From: Mucilaginibacter phyllosphaerae
Lineage (GTDB): Bacteria; Bacteroidota; Bacteroidia; Sphingobacteriales; Sphingobacteriaceae
NCBI RefSeq assembly: GCF_004378255.1
Contig: NZ_SNQG01000001.1
Span: 1,054,001 to 1,118,000, forward strand
Length of the DNA stretch: 64,000 nucleotides
Direction: 5' to 3'
The notes beneath the pieces are model-generated. The model saw only the letters and a program-made list of their open reading frames with translations, had not been told where the DNA came from and searched no databases. Numbering within the stretch: position 1 is the stretch's first letter; every line of letters begins with the position of its first letter. The position numbers were made by a program, and so were the translations under genes. Positions 53,316 to 61,782 of the stretch are shown in pieces.

Positions 53316-54194
53316 ATGAAAAACAAGGTACTTTGTTTTGGAGAAGTTTTATGGGATGCCTTTGGCGATGAAAAAAAAGCAGGCGGCGCCCCGATGAATG
53401 TTGCAAGGCACCTGGTGCAGCAGCATGTTAACGTAAAATTTGCCAGTCGTGTAGGCAGCGATGCCCCGGGTGATGAACTGGTGGCATTCCTGAAAAACAA
53501 CGGGCTGCATTCGCCTATGATACAAAGGGACAGCAATTTGCCTACCTGCGAGGTTACGGTAGAGCTTGATGATAAACACCAGGCTACCTACATTATTCCC
53601 CAGCCGGTTTCATGGGATAATATCCAACTGGATAATAATCTGAAAGATGGCGTACAGGATGCATCTATTATTGTTTTTGGCAGCCTGGCCTGCCGCGAAA
53701 AAGCCACGCACGACACACTAATAAACCTGCTCGACGAAACCGACGCCATTAAAATATTCGACGTAAACCTGCGCCACCCGCATTATACGCTGGCCACCAT
53801 AGAAACACTTGCCGCCCGTGCCAACGTTATTAAGATGAACGAAGAAGAGGCCGATTTGCTTATCGGCGGCAGCAACGGCGACCTAAAAGGTAAGATCACC
53901 GAGTTTCAGAAAAAATATCATACCAAAACCATCTGCGTAACCCGCGGCGATAAAGGCGCCATTGTATGGCACGATTATGAGTTTTTTGAACACCCGGGAT
54001 TTTCTGTTGATGTAGCCGATACCGTTGGTGCCGGCGATGCCTTTTTAGCTACTTTTATCACAGGCTTAATAGAGAATAAACCCATCCCTAAAATACTGAT
54101 CAATGCCTGCGCTATTGGTGCTTTTGTAACCAGCCAGCGTGGTGCCAACCCGGTTTACAACCAGGACGAGATAAGCCGCATTAAAAAAAGTTAA
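53316..54194 (+). CDS. PfkB-family sugar kinase, fructokinase-like
   Basis: 292 residues. LCFGEVLWDAFGDEKKAGGAPMNVARHL is the N-terminal substrate and GG motif; VADTVGAGDAFLATFITG holds the catalytic aspartate of PfkB kinases (DTxGAGD); KIFDVNLRHPHYT is the sugar-contact stretch. GEVLWD and the overall length fit fructokinases. The longer upstream frame lacks kinase sequence; ATG 53316 is chosen. It would phosphorylate fructose or a related sugar in the cytosol. Confidence 0.85.
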   Translation: MKNKVLCFGEVLWDAFGDEKKAGGAPMNVARHLVQQHVNVKFASRVGSDAPGDELVAFLKNNGLHSPMIQRDSNLPTCEVTVELDDKHQATYIIPQPVSWDNIQLDNNLKDGVQDASIIVFGSLACREKATHDTLINLLDETDAIKIFDVNLRHPHYTLATIETLAARANVIKMNEEEADLLIGGSNGDLKGKITEFQKKYHTKTICVTRGDKGAIVWHDYEFFEHPGFSVDVADTVGAGDAFLATFITGLIENKPIPKILINACAIGAFVTSQRGANPVYNQDEISRIKKS

Positions 54195-54207
54195 GCATGG
54201 CATTTTA

Positions 54208-54441
54208 ATGGGAACAAGAAAAAACAAATATGAAAAATTCATAGATGAGCTTTTTTCTAGAATAATTGAAGTTAATGGTTTGGAAAAAACAACAATTGGT
54301 ACCTTCTGTACTAACTTCAATAATGACCCAAATTCAAAGCCATTATCTAATGTAGAATTGAATGATATTTGGTCTTTAGAAATAGCAGATTCTATGGTAA
54401 TTAGGTCTATCAATATTAGACGTATGAATGATAAATACTGA
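54208..54441 (+). CDS. small hypothetical protein
   Basis: 77 residues, Lys/Asn/Ile-rich: MGTRKNKYEKFIDELFSRI, then EKTTIGTFCTNFNNDPNS and IADSMVIRSINIRRMND. Unlike its GC-richer neighbours it is AT-rich, which suggests a recent arrival or chance. No family recognised. Starts 13 bases after the PfkB stop. Confidence 0.4.
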   Translation: MGTRKNKYEKFIDELFSRIIEVNGLEKTTIGTFCTNFNNDPNSKPLSNVELNDIWSLEIADSMVIRSINIRRMNDKY

Positions 54442-54551
54442 AAAGATTTAAATATTGTCATGCTTAGCTAACAATTGCGCTTAAATGGCGGTGGTTTCAA
54501 ACTTTTCAAGCAAATAATCCGTTACTTTATATTCATACGAAAGGGTAACAT

Positions 54552-55652
54552 ATGCGTGGTTTTGGATTTTCACAGTTTAAGCCAAACCAGATCCCAAAAG
54601 GCGGATTTGAAGAATTACTAAAACTATTCCTGGAATTATTAAACTATACCGCAGGTGATGCCGGCGAGGCTTTATCATGGCTTAACGAGCTGGATAAACA
54701 GTACAACATCACCAACGATGAGTATGGTATGGGCGATTTTATTGACGAGCTAAAACAAAAAGGTTACCTGAACGAGGATAACGAAAGCGGCGAATTCAAC
54801 ATCACGGCCAAAACAGAGCAAAGCATCCGCCAGTCGGCTTTAGAAGAGATCTTTGGCAAGCTAAAAAAATCGGGTAAGGGCAACCACCGTTCGCCGCAAA
54901 GCGGGCAGGGCGATGAAAAAAATGCCGAACGCCGCGAGTTTGAGTTTGGCGATAGCCTGGACCAGATAGACATGACGCAATCCATCCAGAATGCGCAGGT
55001 TAACCACGGGATAGGCGGCGATTTTATGATGACCGAGCGCGATCTGGAAGTAGAGGAAATGGACTACAAAACCCTAACTTCTACCGTGCTGATGATCGAT
55101 ATATCGCACTCCATGATCCTTTACGGCGAAGACAGGATAACCCCTGCCAAAAAAGTAGCTATGGCACTGGCCGAGCTGATCCGCACTAAATACCCTAAGG
55201 ACACTTTAGATATTGTGGTTTTTGGTAATGATGCCTGGCCTATTACCTTGCAGGATTTGCCTTATTTGCAGGTTGGCCCCTACCATACCAACACCTACGC
55301 CGGGCTGGAACTGGCTACCGATCTGCTTCGCCGGCGCAAAACGCACAACAAGCAAATTTTTATGATCACCGATGGTAAGCCCACCTGCTTAAAAGAAGGT
55401 ACCAAGTATTATAAAAACAGCATCGGGCTGGACAGGAAAGTGGTTAACAAAACATTGAACATGGCGGCACAGTGCAAAAGGCTTAAAATCCCTATCACTA
55501 CGTTTATGATCGCGAAAGACCCCTACCTGCAGCAGTTTGTGCGCCAGTTTACCGAAACCAACGGCGGCAAGGCGTTCTACAGCTCATTAAACAACCTGGG
55601 CGAATACATTTTTGAGGATTACGCCAAGAATAGAAGAAAGAACGTAAGGTAG
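54552..55652 (+). CDS. VWA-domain protein, partner of the MoxR ATPase
   Basis: 366 residues. The N-terminal helical region of about 165 residues has a flexible KKSGKGNHRSPQSGQGDEKNAERR stretch; the VWA domain has the metal-dependent adhesion motif VLMIDISHSM (D183-I-S185-H-S187), a second acidic loop ITDGKPT and a helical ending. Such cytosolic VWA proteins pair with MoxR AAA+ ATPases and are thought to act as substrate adaptors in chaperone-like assembly. It lies 112 bases before the MoxR gene. Confidence 0.8.
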   Translation: MRGFGFSQFKPNQIPKGGFEELLKLFLELLNYTAGDAGEALSWLNELDKQYNITNDEYGMGDFIDELKQKGYLNEDNESGEFNITAKTEQSIRQSALEEIFGKLKKSGKGNHRSPQSGQGDEKNAERREFEFGDSLDQIDMTQSIQNAQVNHGIGGDFMMTERDLEVEEMDYKTLTSTVLMIDISHSMILYGEDRITPAKKVAMALAELIRTKYPKDTLDIVVFGNDAWPITLQDLPYLQVGPYHTNTYAGLELATDLLRRRKTHNKQIFMITDGKPTCLKEGTKYYKNSIGLDRKVVNKTLNMAAQCKRLKIPITTFMIAKDPYLQQFVRQFTETNGGKAFYSSLNNLGEYIFEDYAKNRRKNVR

Positions 55653-55752
55653 TCTGAAAGTCTGGAAGACCGAAAGTCAGAAAGACAGAAAGACAAAATA
55701 ATTAACAATTAAAAAGTTTCTTCCGGACTTTCGGTCTTACGGACTTCCGGAC
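55652..55752. repeat. 33-base-arm inverted repeat between VWA and MoxR genes
   Basis: Left arm (55652-55684, GTCTGAAAGTCTGGAAGACC...) and right arm (55720-55752, ending ACGGACTTCCGGAC) are inverted copies with a few mismatches around a 35-base centre. It is noncoding and lies between two genes that would otherwise be one operon. Confidence 0.65.
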
Positions 55753-55764
55753 AAAAAATAAAAA

Positions 55765-57264
55765 ATGAGCATAAAGAACATAAATACCCTGGGCGAACTT
55801 AAAAAAAGCGGGTATGTAAGTCGTTCTGTTAAGGACGAATTAAGGGCTAACCTAATTAAGCAGTTACAACAAAAAGAAGGCGGCTTTGAAGGCATCATCG
55901 GATTTGAGGATACCGTAATACCCGATCTGCAAACCGCTATCTTATCCCGCCACAACATTTTATTGCTGGGCTTACGCGGCCAGGCAAAAACACGTATCGC
56001 CCGTTTGCTGGTAAACCTGCTGGACGAGTATGTACCTTACATAGAAGGATCTGAATTATTTGATGACCCTTTGGCCCCTATCAGCTGGTATGGCCACACT
56101 ACGGTAGAAAGCAAGGGAGATGAAACCCCTATCGGCTGGATCCACCGCAGCGAGCGTTATACCGAAAAACTGGCTACCCCTGATGTTACCGTTGCCGATC
56201 TGATAGGTGATGTTGACCCCATCAAGGCAGCCACCATGAAACTGACCTACTCGGATGAGCGTGTGATCCACTTTGGTTTGATCCCGCGTGCGCACAGGGG
56301 CATTTTTGTGATCAACGAATTGCCCGATCTGCAGGCCCGTATCCAGGTATCGTTATTTAACATACTGCAGGAGCGCGATATCCAGATCCGCGGGTTTAAA
56401 CTTCGCTTACCCTTAGATATTCAATTTGTATTTACGGCCAACCCGGAGGATTATACCAACCGTGGCTCCATCGTAACGCCGTTGAAAGACCGGATAGAGA
56501 GCCAGATACTGACCCACTATCCACGCACGGTAGAGATCTCGCGGAAGATCACCCAGCAGGAAGCCCTGCTTACGCCGGAACAACGCAGCACCATTGAGGC
56601 CGACGGCCTGGTGAAAGATATGGTAGAGCAGATTGCCTTTGAAGCGCGTAACTCCGAGTATATCGATAAAAAATCGGGGGTATCTGCGCGTTTAACCATC
56701 TCCTCCTACGAAAACCTGATCAGTAATGCCGAGCGCCGCATGATCATCAACGGTGAAAAAAGCACCTTTGTGCGTATCTCCGATTTCCTGGGCGTGATCC
56801 CTGCCATCACCGGCAAAATCGAGCTGGTTTACGAAGGCGAACTGGAGGGCCAGGGCAAGGTGGCTAACATCCTGATCGGAAAAGCGGTTAAAACGCTGCT
56901 GCTGCAATTTTTCCCCGATCCGGAGAAGGCCAAAAAAGCAAAAACACCAAACCCATATACCGAGATCATTAACTGGTTTAGCGATGGCAACACCTTATCT
57001 TTAGTGGACGACCTGCCATTAGCCGAATATAAAAAGGCCTTAAATGCAGTGCCGGGATTAAAGGAAGTGGTAAAAAAATTCCACCCGAAACTGAGCGAGA
57101 ACCAAACGCTGCTGCTAATGGAGTTTATTTTACACGGCCTGGCCGAATTTTCGCAGCTGAATAAAGGTTTTTTAGATAATGGGTTTGCTTTTTCGGATAT
57201 GTTTAACAGCCTGTTTAACTTAGAGCCCGACGATGACGACCTGGATATCGACGACCGTTATTAA
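55765..57264 (+). CDS. MoxR-like AAA+ ATPase
   Basis: 499 residues. Walker A GLRGQAKT (about 69-76), a Walker B-like FVINELPDLQARIQ, and sensor-region motifs (FVFTANPEDYTNRGSIVTPLKDRI). The RGQAKTR and NELPD signatures fit the MoxR/RavA branch related to magnesium chelatase. Such ATPases work with a VWA partner in metal-cofactor or complex assembly; no target is evident here. The C-terminal region (about 380-499) is helical with a terminal acidic tail EPDDDDLDIDD. Confidence 0.85.
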   Translation: MSIKNINTLGELKKSGYVSRSVKDELRANLIKQLQQKEGGFEGIIGFEDTVIPDLQTAILSRHNILLLGLRGQAKTRIARLLVNLLDEYVPYIEGSELFDDPLAPISWYGHTTVESKGDETPIGWIHRSERYTEKLATPDVTVADLIGDVDPIKAATMKLTYSDERVIHFGLIPRAHRGIFVINELPDLQARIQVSLFNILQERDIQIRGFKLRLPLDIQFVFTANPEDYTNRGSIVTPLKDRIESQILTHYPRTVEISRKITQQEALLTPEQRSTIEADGLVKDMVEQIAFEARNSEYIDKKSGVSARLTISSYENLISNAERRMIINGEKSTFVRISDFLGVIPAITGKIELVYEGELEGQGKVANILIGKAVKTLLLQFFPDPEKAKKAKTPNPYTEIINWFSDGNTLSLVDDLPLAEYKKALNAVPGLKEVVKKFHPKLSENQTLLLMEFILHGLAEFSQLNKGFLDNGFAFSDMFNSLFNLEPDDDDLDIDDRY

Positions 57265-57291
57265 TAATTTTATTCATCAGCTTAATACATA

Positions 57292-58554
57292 ATGCAGGGC
57301 AATACCTTTTACATCATCCTGATACCTCTTATCCTTTTAGCCCTTGATTATTACTTATTAAGGGGCTTATACACCGCGTTTAAGTTTACGCGTAAAAAGT
57401 GGTTTTTAGGCTTGTATTGGTTTGCTGCCTTGTTTATAGTAGCCGTTTTATTGCTGGGTGTTTACAGTAAAATGTCGGTTGGTGTGCGGGGGGCATTCCT
57501 GTTCCTGTTTTTTATTACGTTTATATTTAAGCTTTTTTACGCGCTGTTTATCTTAATTGATGATCTGCGCCGGTTTATCACTTACCGTATCCGTAAAAAC
57601 AAATCAACAGAAACAGCTCCGGCTCCAGAATCTTTCAGATCCATCCCACGGTCGGAGTTTTTGATGAAGGCCGGGATACTGGCGGGGGCCGTGCCGCTTT
57701 ACCTGATAAAGCACAACATGTCTAAAGGGATATATGACTACAGGGTACAAAATGTAGACCTGTACCTGCCTAACCTGCCCAAAGCATTTAACGGCATGCG
57801 CATCGGGCAGATCTCTGATATCCATTCGGGCAGTTTCCATAGTGTGCATAATATGCAGGGCGGTGTACAAATGCTGCTGAACCAAAAAACAGATGTGATA
57901 TTTTTTACCGGCGACCTGGTGAACGGCCAGACAGCGGAAGTGAACCGTGTGATAGATGTTTTTAAGAAGGTGCGCGCACCTTTAGGCGTATATTCTATTT
58001 TGGGCAACCACGATTACGGCGACTACGGCAAATGGGCCACCGCTGCCGATAAAGCTAAAAATCTGCAGGATATGCACCAGGCCCATAAAACCCTGGGCTG
58101 GGACCTGCTGACAGACGAACATCGCCGCCTGAAGATAGACGGCCAGGAATTAGGCATTTTAGGCATCGGCAACTGGGGCGAAATGAGCCGTTTCCCGAAA
58201 TACGGCAAAATGGAAGAGGCCGTTAAGGGTACGGACGATCTGCCGGTTAAACTATTATTATCGCACGACCCATCGCACTGGCGGGCCGAGGTTATCCCCA
58301 AATATCCGCAGATAGACGTGATGTTTAGCGGGCATACCCACGGCATGCAGTTTGGCGTACGCACACCCGATTTTCAGTGGAGCCCTATCGAGTATGTGTA
58401 CTCTGAATGGGCCGGCCTATACCGCGAAAAGCACCAGCAGATCTACGTAAACGTAGGTTACGGCTTTTTAGGCTACCCCGGCAGGATAGGCATACTACCG
58501 GAGATAACGGTATTTACCTTAAAAGCCGGCGAAGATCCTGCTTTAAAGGCGTAA
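57292..58554 (+). CDS. metallophosphoesterase with N-terminal membrane helices
   Basis: 420 residues. The first 90 hold about three membrane helices (ILIPLILLALDYYLL; WFAALFIVAVLLLGVY; FLFLFFITFIFKLFYALFIL), then a charged linker and a calcineurin-like phosphoesterase: GQISDIHSGSFH, FFTGDLVNG, ILGNHDYGDYG, LLSHDPSHW and FSGHTHGMQFG, the five metal-binding blocks in order. Membrane-linked enzymes of this kind often act on lipid or nucleotide phosphates. It starts 28 bases after the MoxR ATPase, so is likely co-transcribed with it. Confidence 0.87.
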   Translation: MQGNTFYIILIPLILLALDYYLLRGLYTAFKFTRKKWFLGLYWFAALFIVAVLLLGVYSKMSVGVRGAFLFLFFITFIFKLFYALFILIDDLRRFITYRIRKNKSTETAPAPESFRSIPRSEFLMKAGILAGAVPLYLIKHNMSKGIYDYRVQNVDLYLPNLPKAFNGMRIGQISDIHSGSFHSVHNMQGGVQMLLNQKTDVIFFTGDLVNGQTAEVNRVIDVFKKVRAPLGVYSILGNHDYGDYGKWATAADKAKNLQDMHQAHKTLGWDLLTDEHRRLKIDGQELGILGIGNWGEMSRFPKYGKMEEAVKGTDDLPVKLLLSHDPSHWRAEVIPKYPQIDVMFSGHTHGMQFGVRTPDFQWSPIEYVYSEWAGLYREKHQQIYVNVGYGFLGYPGRIGILPEITVFTLKAGEDPALKA

Positions 58555-58678
58555 AAGCAGTGGAAATATGCGATTCCTTCCCCCGGGAAGGTGCAGTAAG
58601 GGGTTATCAAAATATAGCTTCGCCTGCAACAAATAATTATTCCATTTTTACTGCCATTGCTGTACTTTAGCCAAACCG

Positions 58679-59575
58679 ATGAAAAAAGCCTTAAAAAGTG
58701 CGTTTGATTTTTTGCTTTTCAGTAATATCTTCATGTCGTTATGCGCGGTGGCGCAGGCTTTGGTTACCTTTCATCTTATAGATTCTAAGCCGGTTTATAC
58801 GGTGGCAGGGTTACTTTTCACCTCAACCCTCAGCATCTACAATTTTAGCATCTTACTTAGCAAACCCAAGCACCCCGAGCGGTCGCCATACAAGCGGGTA
58901 CGCTGGTTTTTTGCACATTACCGGCTCATGGTCACCTTCACGCTTATCGGCCTGCTATCGCTTATTCCCCTGTTTTTTTTACTGTCGATGGAATCGCGCA
59001 TTTTGCTGGTGTTTCTGTCTGTACTTTCATTTTGTTACAGCTTACCGCTATTTAGTGTAGGCGAACAAAAGTTTGGGCTGCGTAACATCCCCGGCCTAAA
59101 AACCTTTTTAATTACCCTGGTGTGGACACTAAGCTGCGTGTTGCTGCCCATATTAGAAGCGCAGGACCTGCACCTGGCCGAGGTATCCGCGCGGGATATT
59201 ACCCTATCGGTTGCCAAACGCTTCCTGCTGATATTTGCGCTGGCGATCCCCTTTGATATCCGCGACCTGTTCAGCGACCGCCAGGCGGGCTTAAAAACCA
59301 TCCCGGTAGCCTGGGGCGAAAAGAACGCCTACCTGTTTTGCCAGGTATTGCTGGCAGGGTATATCCTGCTGCTTTTCCTGTTCAGAAACAATGGCTTTAG
59401 TATTGATTTTTTTGCACTGACCACAACCGCCGTACTGATGGGCTGGCTGATCTTTAAATCAAAATGGGAAAAGAACGAGTACTATTACTTTTTTTATATG
59501 GATGGCGTGTTGATACTGCAGTATGCGGTGATCATCGGTTTCAGCCTGATCTTTACCGGTAGCTATGCCGGCTAA
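58679..59575 (+). CDS. UbiA-like prenyltransferase family membrane protein
   Basis: 298 residues with about eight or nine membrane helices. The second Asp-rich motif is clear: IPFDIRDLFSDRQAGLKTIPVAWG (family D.RD...D...G.+T.pv..G). The first Asp-rich motif of classic UbiA enzymes is not obvious; the corresponding region is SIYNFSILLSKPKHPERSPYKR. It would therefore transfer a prenyl group, or may be a divergent member with another activity. It overlaps the downstream methyltransferase start by 11 bases, so the two are coupled. Confidence 0.7.
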   Translation: MKKALKSAFDFLLFSNIFMSLCAVAQALVTFHLIDSKPVYTVAGLLFTSTLSIYNFSILLSKPKHPERSPYKRVRWFFAHYRLMVTFTLIGLLSLIPLFFLLSMESRILLVFLSVLSFCYSLPLFSVGEQKFGLRNIPGLKTFLITLVWTLSCVLLPILEAQDLHLAEVSARDITLSVAKRFLLIFALAIPFDIRDLFSDRQAGLKTIPVAWGEKNAYLFCQVLLAGYILLLFLFRNNGFSIDFFALTTTAVLMGWLIFKSKWEKNEYYYFFYMDGVLILQYAVIIGFSLIFTGSYAG

Positions 59576-60188
59576 CTACGATAACTCGGCAAGTTTTTAT
59601 GACAGGCTCTCGCGGCTGGTATATGGCAAGGCCTTGATCAATGCACAGGTTTATTCGCTGCCCTATATCCCGCAAAACTCAGGCATCCTCATTGTTGGCG
59701 GCGGCACCGGCTGGCTGCTGGAAGAAATAACCAGGCTTTATCCATCCGGCTTAAACATCACTTACGTCGAGATCTCGGCCAACATGATGGCTTTATCCCG
59801 TAAAAGAAACACCGGCGGCAACAAGGTAACTTACATTCATTCGGCAATTGAAAAAGCCGCTGTGCGGCAGGGTTTTGATGTAGTGATCACCCCTTTTTTG
59901 TTTGATAATTTTACCGAAGCAAATTTACCCACGCTATTTGGCCACATCCATCAATGCTTAAAACCCGGTGGCCTTTGGTTAAATACTGATTTCCGGCTGA
60001 CCGGCAAATGGTGGCAGTATGTGCTGTTAAAAAGCATGCTGCTGTTTTTTAAAGTATTATGCGGGGTAGAATCCTGGCGCCTGCCCGATGTGGAAAAACA
60101 ATTTGCCCTGCATAAATATCAAATACTGGAAGAGAAAAGTTTTTTTGGAGATTTTGTGATGAGTAAAGTTTACAAAAAGCCCTTTTAA
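59565..60188 (+). CDS. class I SAM-dependent methyltransferase
   Basis: 207 residues. PANYDNSASFYDRLSRLVYGKALINAQ leads to motif I ILIVGGGTGWLLEEI (glycine-rich SAM loop), ITYVEISANMMALSRKR (motif post I, E binding ribose), and VVITPFLFDNFTEANLPTLFGHIHQCLKPGGLWLNTDFRL, a UbiE-like core. Coupled to a UbiA-like prenyltransferase upstream by 11 bases of overlap, which points to a small prenylated-lipid or quinone-like pathway; inference from context. Confidence 0.75.
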   Translation: MPANYDNSASFYDRLSRLVYGKALINAQVYSLPYIPQNSGILIVGGGTGWLLEEITRLYPSGLNITYVEISANMMALSRKRNTGGNKVTYIHSAIEKAAVRQGFDVVITPFLFDNFTEANLPTLFGHIHQCLKPGGLWLNTDFRLTGKWWQYVLLKSMLLFFKVLCGVESWRLPDVEKQFALHKYQILEEKSFFGDFVMSKVYKKPF

Positions 60189-60191
60189 TTA

Positions 60192-60224
60192 TTGTTATTA
60201 CGATTTTACTTTTTATTATATTTG
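60192..60224 (+). promoter_or_regulatory. promoter before the antitoxin relic
   Basis: TTG at 60192-60194, a 22-base spacer, and TATATTTG at 60217-60224, three bases before ATG 60228. Consistent with Bacteroidota -33/-7 elements and with nearly leaderless transcription. Confidence 0.4.
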
Positions 60225-60227
60225 AGT

Positions 60228-60424
60228 ATGGAAAGATTAACAATACAAATTCCTGAAAAAAAATCGAAGCTGATTAAATTTTACTTAAGGAATTAGGTGT
60301 AACGATAGAAAATGACACTTATAGATTAACAAAAGAATTAGATTCAATGATGAAAGCAGGTAAAAAGCCATCAATGGATGAAATAGTAGAAGAGGTTCGT
60401 GCTGTAAGAGCATCCAGGTTATAA
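60228..60424 (+). pseudogene. frameshifted antitoxin of the PIN toxin
   Basis: ATG 60228 reads MERLTIQIPEKKSKLIK and then meets TAG 60294-60296. A shift of one base near 60276-60278 continues as ILLKELGVTIENDTYRLTKE and beyond to RASRL, whose TAA (60422-60424) abuts the PIN start. The joined sequence has the layout of short beta-strand/helix antitoxins seen before COG1569-type PIN toxins ('M.+LtI.iPe.k..l+..L.eLgv...'). One missing base is the simplest explanation; a sequencing error is the alternative. Confidence 0.6.
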
Positions 60425-60814
60425 ATGGTTGTCGTTATTGATTGCAACATCTGGATTACGCTTGCATTAAACAGACAAGCAAACTTAATCGCTACCTTTC
60501 AGGAAAATGATATAACTGTAGCAACCTGCCAGCAGTTGCTGCGTGAATTATTGGACGTAATAACACGGCCAAAATTTGAAAGATACTTCTCTAAAGCTTA
60601 TATCGATAAATTTTTTCAAGTATATAATTTAAATACTGTTACGTTTTCGCTTAAACAAATTGATGATGTAGTTGCTGATAAAAAGGATAATTATCTTTTT
60701 GCATTATCTAAAGCAGACTATTTTGTAAAAGGCGACAAGTTGTTATTACAGGTTAACAAATATGAAAACACATCAGTCATTTCATTTGCTGAATTTAAAA
60801 TGTTGATTGCCTAA
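60425..60814 (+). CDS. PIN-domain toxin, COG1569 type
   Basis: 129 residues. The PIN ribonuclease active site is complete: D6 in VVVIDCNIW, E41 in LLRELLDVI, D88 in KKDNYLF and D104 in YFVKGDKLLL. It would cleave RNA with magnesium. It follows the broken antitoxin without a gap and its stop overlaps the response-regulator stop in the opposite direction by four bases. An intact toxin without an intact antitoxin may be tolerated if a partner exists elsewhere or the frameshift is an assembly error. Confidence 0.8.
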   Translation: MVVVIDCNIWITLALNRQANLIATFQENDITVATCQQLLRELLDVITRPKFERYFSKAYIDKFFQVYNLNTVTFSLKQIDDVVADKKDNYLFALSKADYFVKGDKLLLQVNKYENTSVISFAEFKMLIA

Positions 60815-61497
60815 TACACAAACTTATACCCTATCCCCCTAACTGTTTGCAGGTAGGTTGGCGAATCGGGGTTGTTCTCAATCTTTTTGCGCAGGCGTAC
60901 AATATGCATATCCAGCGTGCGGGTATTTACATCGGCATTATAGCCCCATACTTCCATCATCAGTTCTTCGCGGTTTATTACCTTGTTCTTGTTTTTCAGG
61001 AAGTACAGCAGTATGCGATTCTCCAGTATCGTCAACTCGGTTTTGCGTCCGTCGCGTATCAGCAGGTGGGTGTTGGGCAGGTGCTCCATGTTCCCAAACT
61101 TGTGCGATTCGGGCTTCTCGTTATTTAACGAAAATTTGATCTTGCTGTCGATCATTGCCACCAGCACATCCATATTAAACGGCTTGGTGATGTAATCGCT
61201 CACCCCAAAGTTATAAGCGCCGATCTTATCGATATCCTGTGCTTTGGCGGTCATCATAATAACCAGCTTATCAAAACCTTTTTCGCGCAGGCTGGCGCAA
61301 ACCTCGCTGCCCTGTTTGCCGGGCAGCATCCAGTCCAGCAATACAATATGGGGTTGTTCGGCCAGTATAATGCGTTCGGCTTCTTCGCCGTTACCGCTTT
61401 CCAAAACCTTGTATCCCTCGCTTTGCAGGCGTTCGGCCACCAAAAATCTCAGGTTCTCATCATCCTCTACCAGTGCTATTTTAATTTCTTTGTTCAT
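60811..61497 (-). CDS. OmpR/PhoB-family response regulator
   Basis: 228 residues. Receiver domain: EDDENLRFLV acidic pair, phosphoacceptor D55 in IVLLDWMLPG, MTAK threonine loop, and YITKPFN lysine. The C-terminal winged helix ends with LDMHIVRLRKKIENNPDSPTYLQTVRGIGYKFVY, typical of OmpR/PhoB. ATG 61497 (MNKEIKIALVEDD) is chosen; a longer upstream frame is noncoding. Partner histidine kinase at 61781-63424, separated by 283 bases of tandem repeats. Confidence 0.9.
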   Translation of the reverse strand: MNKEIKIALVEDDENLRFLVAERLQSEGYKVLESGNGEEAERIILAEQPHIVLLDWMLPGKQGSEVCASLREKGFDKLVIMMTAKAQDIDKIGAYNFGVSDYITKPFNMDVLVAMIDSKIKFSLNNEKPESHKFGNMEHLPNTHLLIRDGRKTELTILENRILLYFLKNKNKVINREELMMEVWGYNADVNTRTLDMHIVRLRKKIENNPDSPTYLQTVRGIGYKFVY

Positions 61498-61554
61498 TTG
61501 TCGTAATCCATATGTTTTGCACCTACGGCGCAATAAATTGTGTTTTTGTTTTAT

Positions 61555-61782
61555 CTACAAAGCGTTAGCTCCTACGGAGCATCCATTAATCAATATCAGA
61601 TCCTTCTGCCTGTAGGCTATCGGGCTTTCTACAAAGCGTTAGCTCCTACGGAGCCATTCCATTTATCAATATCAAATTCTTCTGTCTGTAGGCTATCCGG
61701 GCTTTCTACAAAGCGTTAGCTCCTGCGGAGCCATCCATTTATCCATATCAGATCCTTCTGCCTGTAGGCTATCCGGGGCTTT
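61555..61782. repeat. three tandem copies of a 74-77-base repeat with small hairpin
   Basis: Copies begin at 61555, 61629 and 61706, each CTACAAAGCGTTAGCTCCT then ACGGAGC or GCGGAGC, followed by a conserved segment with CTGTAGGCTATC. The GCTCC-TACG-GAGC core can fold into a small hairpin. The last copy ends at the histidine kinase stop codon. The number of copies may vary between strains. Confidence 0.85.

Noticed and set aside
60251..60270. A-run near 60256-60263 as the site of the antitoxin frameshift
   Set aside because: Adding or removing A bases there gives early stops; the frame change must lie near 60276-60278.
61555..61782. Tandem repeats as CRISPR array
   Set aside because: Only three copies of about 75 bases follow each other without unique spacers; no cas genes are visible.
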